A stretch of DNA of 64,000 bases. It comes from Pseudomonadota bacterium (GTDB taxonomy: Bacteria; Campylobacterota; Campylobacteria; Campylobacterales; Campylobacteraceae). The stretch is taken from positions 1 to 64,000 of the forward strand of contig PDPI01000025.1 of NCBI GenBank assembly GCA_002746565.1, read 5' to 3'. Of this stretch, positions 59,243 to 64,000 are shown one piece after another. The notes beneath the pieces were generated by a model. The model saw nothing but the letters and a program-made list of their open reading frames with translations, made no database searches and was not told the DNA's origin. Each line of letters starts with the position of its first letter. Position 1 is the stretch's first letter. A program made the translations under genes and the position numbers.

Positions 59243-59758
59243 ATGAGGTTAATTTTATTGGTTTTTATACTTTTTTTACATGTAAATGCAAAAAATTTGG
59301 ATTTTGATTCCATTAGTAGCGATTTTACACAAACCATCACTTCGCCCGAGGGTTCGAAAATAAAATATGAGGGCACCTTTTACGCAAAAAAACCATATTT
59401 AGCCCTTTGGCATTACACAAAACCCATAGAAAAATCCATCTATATATCAAATAAAGATGTTTTGGTAGTTGAGCCAGAATTAGATCAAGTCATAGTCTCA
59501 AAAATGGAAAATATGCCAAATATATCAAGCATCTTAAAAAATGCCAAAAAAATATCCAAAAACCTCTACCAAACAAGCTTTGAAGATGTTGTTTATAATA
59601 TATTGGTAAAAAATGACAAACCAGAAAGCATAAGCTATATGGACAAGCTAGAAAACAAGGTTAGTATAGATTTTTCAAAAACAAAAATAAATATAAAACT
59701 AAAAGATAATTTATTTTTGTATCAAATTCCAAAGGGCTATGATATCATAAGACAATAA
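59243..59758 (+). CDS. lolA: Outer-membrane lipoprotein carrier LolA
   Basis: A 171-residue periplasmic carrier that takes lipoproteins from LolCDE to the outer membrane. The signal peptide is at residues 1-16 (RLILLVFILFLHVNA), followed by the family start LDFDSISSDFTQTITSPEGS and GTFYAKKPYLALWHYTKPIE. AAAGGAG precedes the start. It is divergent from secA, and the LolC-like permease lies beyond secA, so the Lol pathway is clustered here. Confidence 0.88.
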   Translation: MRLILLVFILFLHVNAKNLDFDSISSDFTQTITSPEGSKIKYEGTFYAKKPYLALWHYTKPIEKSIYISNKDVLVVEPELDQVIVSKMENMPNISSILKNAKKISKNLYQTSFEDVVYNILVKNDKPESISYMDKLENKVSIDFSKTKINIKLKDNLFLYQIPKGYDIIRQ

Positions 59759-59773
59759 AAGCCACCAACCAAA

Positions 59774-59845
59774 CAACATAAAAACAAATGGCATTTCTTT
59801 ACTAGTTATCAGTTTTCGGCTATCTGTAATCCGTTTTCGGCACTA
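59774..59845 (+). repeat. Dispersed intergenic repeat, shortened copy
   Basis: AACATAAAAACAAATGGCAT with TTC, then directly TTTACTAGTTATCAGTTTTC and a tail ATCTGTAATCCGTTTTCGGC. It lacks the loop and second hairpin arm (GAA-GAAATGC), so it looks derived from a fuller copy by a short deletion. It lies between lolA and the convergent helicase gene, reaching the latter's stop. Confidence 0.7.
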
Positions 59846-61156
59846 TCTTTCTATATAAATGCAGTCACTTTTTTGATAAAACTGTTCCACCCTTTCATCA
59901 ACCTCTACACTTCTTTTTATTTGATCTAAAAAATCATTTCTTGAATAGTATAAAAATAAACTATTTGGATCAATTGCCCTACTAAGCGCCACGTAAAATT
60001 GGCTTTTTTCAAAGATATTGTCTATATTGCAAACCATTTTTTCTAAGCTCATGCCTTGGGATTTGTGTATGGTTATGGCATAGGATAATTTTAGGGGAAA
60101 TTGTTCTATGGATGCTAGATTTAGATCTTGTATTTTATCTTCTAAACTTACAAGCTCATTTAAGCAGTATTCGTGGCGTTTTACATTTACTATCTTTAAA
60201 TTATCCTTTTGCACATCTATACTATCATCATCTATGCCTACTATAACACCCCTTTCTCCGTTATAATAACTTCCTTTTTTGTTAGCTGTAAAAAGTACAT
60301 TTGCACCCACTTTAAGTTCTAAATTTTCATCAACTCCCAAAGCCTTTTTCCAACTCTCCAATCGTTTTATATGTAAATTTTTTTCATGCACCACTTCAAG
60401 GGCTGGAAATACAATAAGTTCGCTTTGGATTTGGCTTAATTTTTTGGAATTTAAAATATTTACTTCCCTATTTCTACCAAATAAAATAGTAGGATTATCA
60501 TCCCAAACTTCGTAATTTTCCCTTAAACTTTCGAGATAATCTATAACACTTGCATCTAGCTTTCCAATTCTAATACCATTTAAAATGGAAAAAAATTCCT
60601 TATCACTGGTTCTTTTTGGCTTATCAAGCACCACAATCTTTGGCTCAAAATATTCCCAAGCTAGGCTCTCAAAGGCATAAAGGGAGTTTCCAAAGATTGT
60701 ATTTTGGGTATTTTTATTGACAGGAGGAAGCTGAAAAAAATCCCCCACAAAAAGCAATCTTCCCTTAAAATTTCCATTTTGCAAACGATACCTTATCATA
60801 TCAAGCAAATTGCTACTAACCATGGAAATTTCATCTATAACGATTAGATCGCATGAGCTTAAAATAGTATTTAATTCTCTTAATTTTCTACCAATCTTTT
60901 TATCATTTATCTGCATTTGTTCTTCATCATTTGCTATACCAAAGGCAAAAAAGCTATGCAGGGTTTGACCGCCAACGTGGACGGCACTTATACCTGTACT
61001 TCCCAAAACAACCACTTGGCGTTTGTTAGATCTATACTCTTTTATAACTTCATTACAAAGATAACTTTTTCCAACCCCACCCCCACCTGTTAGGAAAACG
61101 TTATTGTTTTTTAGTATGCTCATTAATTTTTGTAAGTTATTTCTTTTTTCTTCCAT
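59843..61156 (-). CDS. PIF1-like/RecD-type superfamily 1B helicase
   Basis: A 437-residue helicase. Walker A is VFLTGGGGVGKSYLCNEVI, the Pif1-signature-like GSTGISAVHVGGQTLHSFF follows, Walker B is DLIVIDEISMVSS, then GRLLFVGDFFQLPPV (motif III), and the C-terminal LKLSYAITIHKSQGMSLEKM (motif V) and FYVALSRAIDPNSLFL (VI). It probably unwinds G-quadruplex or stalled-fork structures. It is monocistronic, with its 3' end at a dispersed repeat copy. Confidence 0.9.
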   Translation of the reverse strand: MEEKRNNLQKLMSILKNNNVFLTGGGGVGKSYLCNEVIKEYRSNKRQVVVLGSTGISAVHVGGQTLHSFFAFGIANDEEQMQINDKKIGRKLRELNTILSSCDLIVIDEISMVSSNLLDMIRYRLQNGNFKGRLLFVGDFFQLPPVNKNTQNTIFGNSLYAFESLAWEYFEPKIVVLDKPKRTSDKEFFSILNGIRIGKLDASVIDYLESLRENYEVWDDNPTILFGRNREVNILNSKKLSQIQSELIVFPALEVVHEKNLHIKRLESWKKALGVDENLELKVGANVLFTANKKGSYYNGERGVIVGIDDDSIDVQKDNLKIVNVKRHEYCLNELVSLEDKIQDLNLASIEQFPLKLSYAITIHKSQGMSLEKMVCNIDNIFEKSQFYVALSRAIDPNSLFLYYSRNDFLDQIKRSVEVDERVEQFYQKSDCIYIER

Positions 61157-61213
61157 AAGTTATTATAACAAAAAATTTGACAAAAATATCAAAAATAGTT
61201 AAAATATTAGCCC

Positions 61214-61546
61214 ATGAAGAACCTAGCTAAAATATCATTTTTTACATGTATAATTATCATAGAATACCTAGCCACAACATCCAACCACATGAAGCTTATG
61301 GAAAATACTTGGGATAAGTCAAACCACTTGCTAGCCTTTTTTGCCTTATATATACTTTTCGCATTTGCCTTTGAGAAATGTTTATCTAAATGCAAGATTT
61401 TGGCACTACTGACCTTTGGCATACAAATAGAATGTGTGCAATATTTTTTGCCATATAGGGATTTTTCTTTCTTGGATATTTTTGCTGATGGAGTTGGGAT
61501 ATTTTTAGGATTTTTGGCAATTTTTCCGCTTAAAAAAATTTTTTAA
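61214..61546 (+). CDS. VanZ-like small membrane protein
   Basis: A 110-residue VanZ-like protein with three to four hydrophobic segments. The conserved VanZ features are WDKSNHLLAFFALYILFAFA (Asp-Lys-x-x-His-x-x-x-Phe), then the Glu in FGIQIECVQYFLPYRDFSFL, and DIFADGVGIFLG. Function in this lineage is not known. The ribosome site is weak. It is divergent from the PIF1-like helicase, about 58 bp away. Confidence 0.8.
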   Translation: MKNLAKISFFTCIIIIEYLATTSNHMKLMENTWDKSNHLLAFFALYILFAFAFEKCLSKCKILALLTFGIQIECVQYFLPYRDFSFLDIFADGVGIFLGFLAIFPLKKIF

Positions 61547-61604
61547 GATTATATCCCATAAGCAAAATTATGCTAAAATGCCAAAATAAATTAAGGATTG
61601 CTAG

Positions 61605-62096
61605 ATGAATTTACTAGAAAAACTAAGGGAAAAAATCATAGATTATGTTTATAAGGTTTCAAAACAACCTGTTTTATATAGGGATCTTCTAAGGGCAAAT
61701 TTGCTATTTAATGAGGGAATGTATGTGGATCCTGGGATTTTAAACTTTAGAAAAGATTTGAAAAAAGAGTATATAGCTTATGGAATTTTATGTTTGGTCA
61801 TCTTAATCCCTATTATACTTTTAACCCATACCCTCTTTACTAAGATTGATTTTCATATATCTATCATCAGCACCATCATAGGCACTTCGGCTGTATTTAT
61901 GGGTTTTGATATTTTCAATATCTGGATAAGGCGTGCCATAACCAAAAAACTTATAAAAAAAGCTTGGGAGCTTCATTTCCCTTATTTTCCCTACGAAAAA
62001 TACAACCAAAAGGTTGAAATCTTATACCAAAAAGCCCTAAAAGAGGGAGTTCCAAAAAACAAGCTAGAACATTACATACTAGAGCATCTAATATAG
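61605..62096 (+). CDS. Hypothetical membrane protein
   Basis: A 163-residue protein with two adjacent hydrophobic segments (residues about 65-86, YGILCLVILIPIILLTHTLF, and 88-109, ISIISTIIGTSAVFMGFDIF) flanked by basic cytoplasmic regions. It is not recognised by family. AAGGA precedes the ATG. It follows the VanZ-like gene by 58 bp on the same strand and may share its promoter. It is the last host gene before the NB-ARC gene. Confidence 0.7.
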   Translation: MNLLEKLREKIIDYVYKVSKQPVLYRDLLRANLLFNEGMYVDPGILNFRKDLKKEYIAYGILCLVILIPIILLTHTLFTKIDFHISIISTIIGTSAVFMGFDIFNIWIRRAITKKLIKKAWELHFPYFPYEKYNQKVEILYQKALKEGVPKNKLEHYILEHLI

Positions 62097-62441
62097 GAAA
62101 TATTCTAGCCAAATCCATTGAAATTTGAAATAAGCTTCAATATGGAATTTTATCAGCAAAAAAGCCTGTATTTTATTTATGTGCAAATATAAAAAGTAAG
62201 TGATTGGATTTTTTATACATTATTTACAATAATTTTGATACAATTACCGAGTACTTAAAAACCATTTGTATAGTTATTTTAACCGATCTAGCTGTATATA
62301 AAGCCTGCTTATGGATTGCATTAATACTCATTATTCGGCTTTCTGCAAGTTTTTTATGTACATAGGTTGAGTAAGATTTTTATGATTGAGTAATTAAAAA
62401 ATTTAAACTCAGAACTTTTCTGATACGTAAGGTAAACTAAA
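62097..62441. other. Gap before the NB-ARC gene, no gene seen
   Basis: About 345 bases, AT-rich, without an open frame of note. I saw no tRNA, terminal repeat or clear promoter; it presumably holds the promoter of the NB-ARC gene and the end of the preceding transcript. Confidence 0.4.
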
Positions 62442-64000
62442 ATGAGGGAAATTAGTATTTTTTTAGCACATAGTAAGGATTTGGACGAACAAATAAAAGA
62501 AATAAAATTGTATATTTATGAGCTAAGTCAGGAATATCGTAGAAAAGATATAAACCTTGTCGTTAAAAATTATGATGAAGCAGATTTAGGCTTAGCTAAT
62601 GATGATAAAAGAACACAAGATAAAATAAATGAAGAAGTTCTATTTAACTGCGATATTTTATATACTTTTTTTTATACAAGAGTTGGAAAATTTACTGAAG
62701 AAGAATTTTTTACAGGTTTTAAAAGATTACAAAATGGACAAAAACCTTATGCTATGAGTGTATTCTTTCAAGAATATTCAGGGGATTATGCTGATGAGAT
62801 TATAAGGGGACTCGCTAGAGTAGTTAAGCTCAAAGACTCAATAAAAACAATAAATCAAAATCAATATATTTTCTCTTTTCAAAATATAGAAGAAGCAAAA
62901 TTTCAGATAAAAAAACAGTTAGAAAAAGATTTAGAAAAAATAAATTCCAATCAACCAATACTAGATATTAAACAAAATATAAAGCAATTTCAAGAAAAAA
63001 TTCAAGAAAAAAACAAAATTCATCTAAAAACAAATTTTTCAATTCCAAGAAGAGATAATAAGTTTGTGGGAAGAAAAGAAACTATAAAAGATATTTTTAA
63101 AATACTTATAGATGAAGGTAAGTGTTCTCTTACAGGTATTGTAGGGACAGGAGGATTAGGGAAAACTTCAATCGCAGTAGAAATATGTAATATTATCAAA
63201 AACACTTGGACAAATAGAACCCATGAGGAATATTTAGATGATATTATCGGAAATAAGCCTTTATTTAAAGATGGCATACTATGGATAAAATTAGAATATG
63301 ATCACAGTAAAGAAGAAGTTATACAAGAACAAATTCTCAGACAAATTGGTATAGAAATACCCCTTGATAGACATTTTGAACGTAAATTAAATAAAATATT
63401 ACTTGATAAGGATATTTTGATTGTTTTAGATAGTGTTGAACAAAATAAAGAAATATTTGACTATCTATTGAATACTTTGTTTAAAGACTTTCCTTTATTT
63501 ATAACTAGTAGGGAAAAAATAAATTCCATTAAAGAAATAAAACTAGATACTCTTAGCGAGAACGAATCTTTACAATTATTTAACGAATATTCAAATATCG
63601 AATATAATGAACAACAACTCAATAAAATAAAAACTTTCTTAAAAAATAAATTAGGTGGCTTACCCCTTACCATCAAGATAATTGCTATTCACACAAATGA
63701 CTCTGGTGAAAATATTGAAGAGATAGAAAACAATCTAACCAAAATAGCTGTTGAATTAAATATGAATGAAGATATCTCAACAGAATCGGTATTTGAATTA
63801 TCATTTAAGCATTTAAGTAAAAAAGAACAAGAAATTTTTATGTCTTGTTCTATTTTTAATTATTCTTTTACAAAAGATATCTTATTTGATATTATAAAAA
63901 AAGCAAATATAAGATCAGAAAAAGTAGATACTATTCTTAATGAATTGAGAAAAAAATCTTTACTAGAAGTAAAAGATAAAAGTACCGATGATGGAGGAAA
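62442..64000 (+). CDS. STAND NTPase (NB-ARC) with N-terminal TIR-like domain, 3' end beyond window
   Basis: The frame is open from ATG 62442 to the window end (519 codons). Residues about 1-120 (ISIFLAHSKDLDEQIKEI, then DILYTFFYTRVGKFTEEEFF) look like a TIR-like/DUF4062-type signalling domain. A helical linker (about 150-200) leads to an NB-ARC ATPase: VGRKETIKDIF near 209, Walker A GIVGTGGLGKTS (232-243), Walker B DILIVLDSVE (324-333), sensor LFITSRE, and GLPL motif LGGLPLTIKII (404-414). A winged-helix-like segment follows (FELSFKHLSKKEQEIFMSC). A C-terminal sensor (repeat) region should follow beyond the window. Such bacterial NLR-like proteins act in abortive antiphage defence. Confidence 0.85.
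   Translation, partial: MREISIFLAHSKDLDEQIKEIKLYIYELSQEYRRKDINLVVKNYDEADLGLANDDKRTQDKINEEVLFNCDILYTFFYTRVGKFTEEEFFTGFKRLQNGQKPYAMSVFFQEYSGDYADEIIRGLARVVKLKDSIKTINQNQYIFSFQNIEEAKFQIKKQLEKDLEKINSNQPILDIKQNIKQFQEKIQEKNKIHLKTNFSIPRRDNKFVGRKETIKDIFKILIDEGKCSLTGIVGTGGLGKTSIAVEICNIIKNTWTNRTHEEYLDDIIGNKPLFKDGILWIKLEYDHSKEEVIQEQILRQIGIEIPLDRHFERKLNKILLDKDILIVLDSVEQNKEIFDYLLNTLFKDFPLFITSREKINSIKEIKLDTLSENESLQLFNEYSNIEYNEQQLNKIKTFLKNKLGGLPLTIKIIAIHTNDSGENIEEIENNLTKIAVELNMNEDISTESVFELSFKHLSKKEQEIFMSCSIFNYSFTKDILFDIIKKANIRSEKVDTILNELRKKSLLEVKDKSTDDGG

Noticed and set aside
62330..62360. Further copy of the dispersed repeat (ATTCGGCTTTCTGC)
   Set aside because: Only about a dozen bases resemble the tail; hairpin and core are missing.

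Overview
The window reads as a low-GC Campylobacterota chromosome, almost certainly Campylobacter. The gene order icd-mdh-sucC-sucD-oorD-oorA-oorB-oorC, the linkage of htrA with cbpA-hspR, a racRS-type two-component pair, and the block lolC-like/secA/lolA/PIF1-like helicase are all as I remember them from C. jejuni. Species cannot be fixed from the sequence alone.

Layout. (1) 1-9.9 kb is the right end of a tailed-phage prophage. It holds a compact head module (scaffold-like, N4-gp56-type capsid, connector-like and portal proteins) followed by a convergent tyrosine integrase. It ends at a 45-bp fragment identical in form to the 3' half of an initiator tRNA-Met, the expected attR. The terminase and the intact tRNA must lie to the left of the window. 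(2) 10-22.8 kb is core: nhaA, a class II superoxide reductase, an orphan AAA/DUF4143 ATPase, a phosphoesterase, groES-groEL under apparent HrcA (CIRCE) and HspR (HAIR) control, an AsmA-like protein, an HdrB-related pair, a family 4 uracil-DNA glycosylase, a periplasmic protein and a YbgC thioesterase. (3) 22.8-30.0 kb is a variable island. It contains decayed ankyrin and NADAR genes, a ThsB-like TIR gene coupled to a SLATT/DUF4231 membrane gene carrying an in-frame amber codon, a hemolysin III gene, an IS1595-like transposase remnant, and a type II restriction-modification pair. A related leader sequence precedes both the TIR and the R-M cassettes. (4) 30.0-38.3 kb is the oxidative TCA cluster from isocitrate to succinate plus malate dehydrogenase. 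(5) 38.4-62.1 kb is housekeeping: mltG with a head-overlapping AsmA-like gene, a UvrD-like helicase, a MORN protein, htpG, a RelB/YafQ toxin-antitoxin pair, metY-cysK, hspR-cbpA, htrA, racRS, lolC-like, secA, lolA, a PIF1-like helicase and small membrane proteins. (6) From 62.4 kb to the right edge runs the 5' part of a STAND (NB-ARC) ATPase with an N-terminal TIR-like or signalling domain. It resembles bacterial NLR-type defence proteins and is cut by the window end.

The most notable signals are the truncated NB-ARC gene, the TIR+SLATT cassette with its amber codon, a dispersed intergenic repeat family (four hairpin-bearing or derived copies plus one partial) with compensatory changes in its hairpin, and a run of four triloop hairpins between sucD and oorD. 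The chaperone genes form a visible regulon: CIRCE plus HAIR before groES, and HAIR over the -35 of cbpA-hspR. No rRNA, complete tRNA or CRISPR array was seen.
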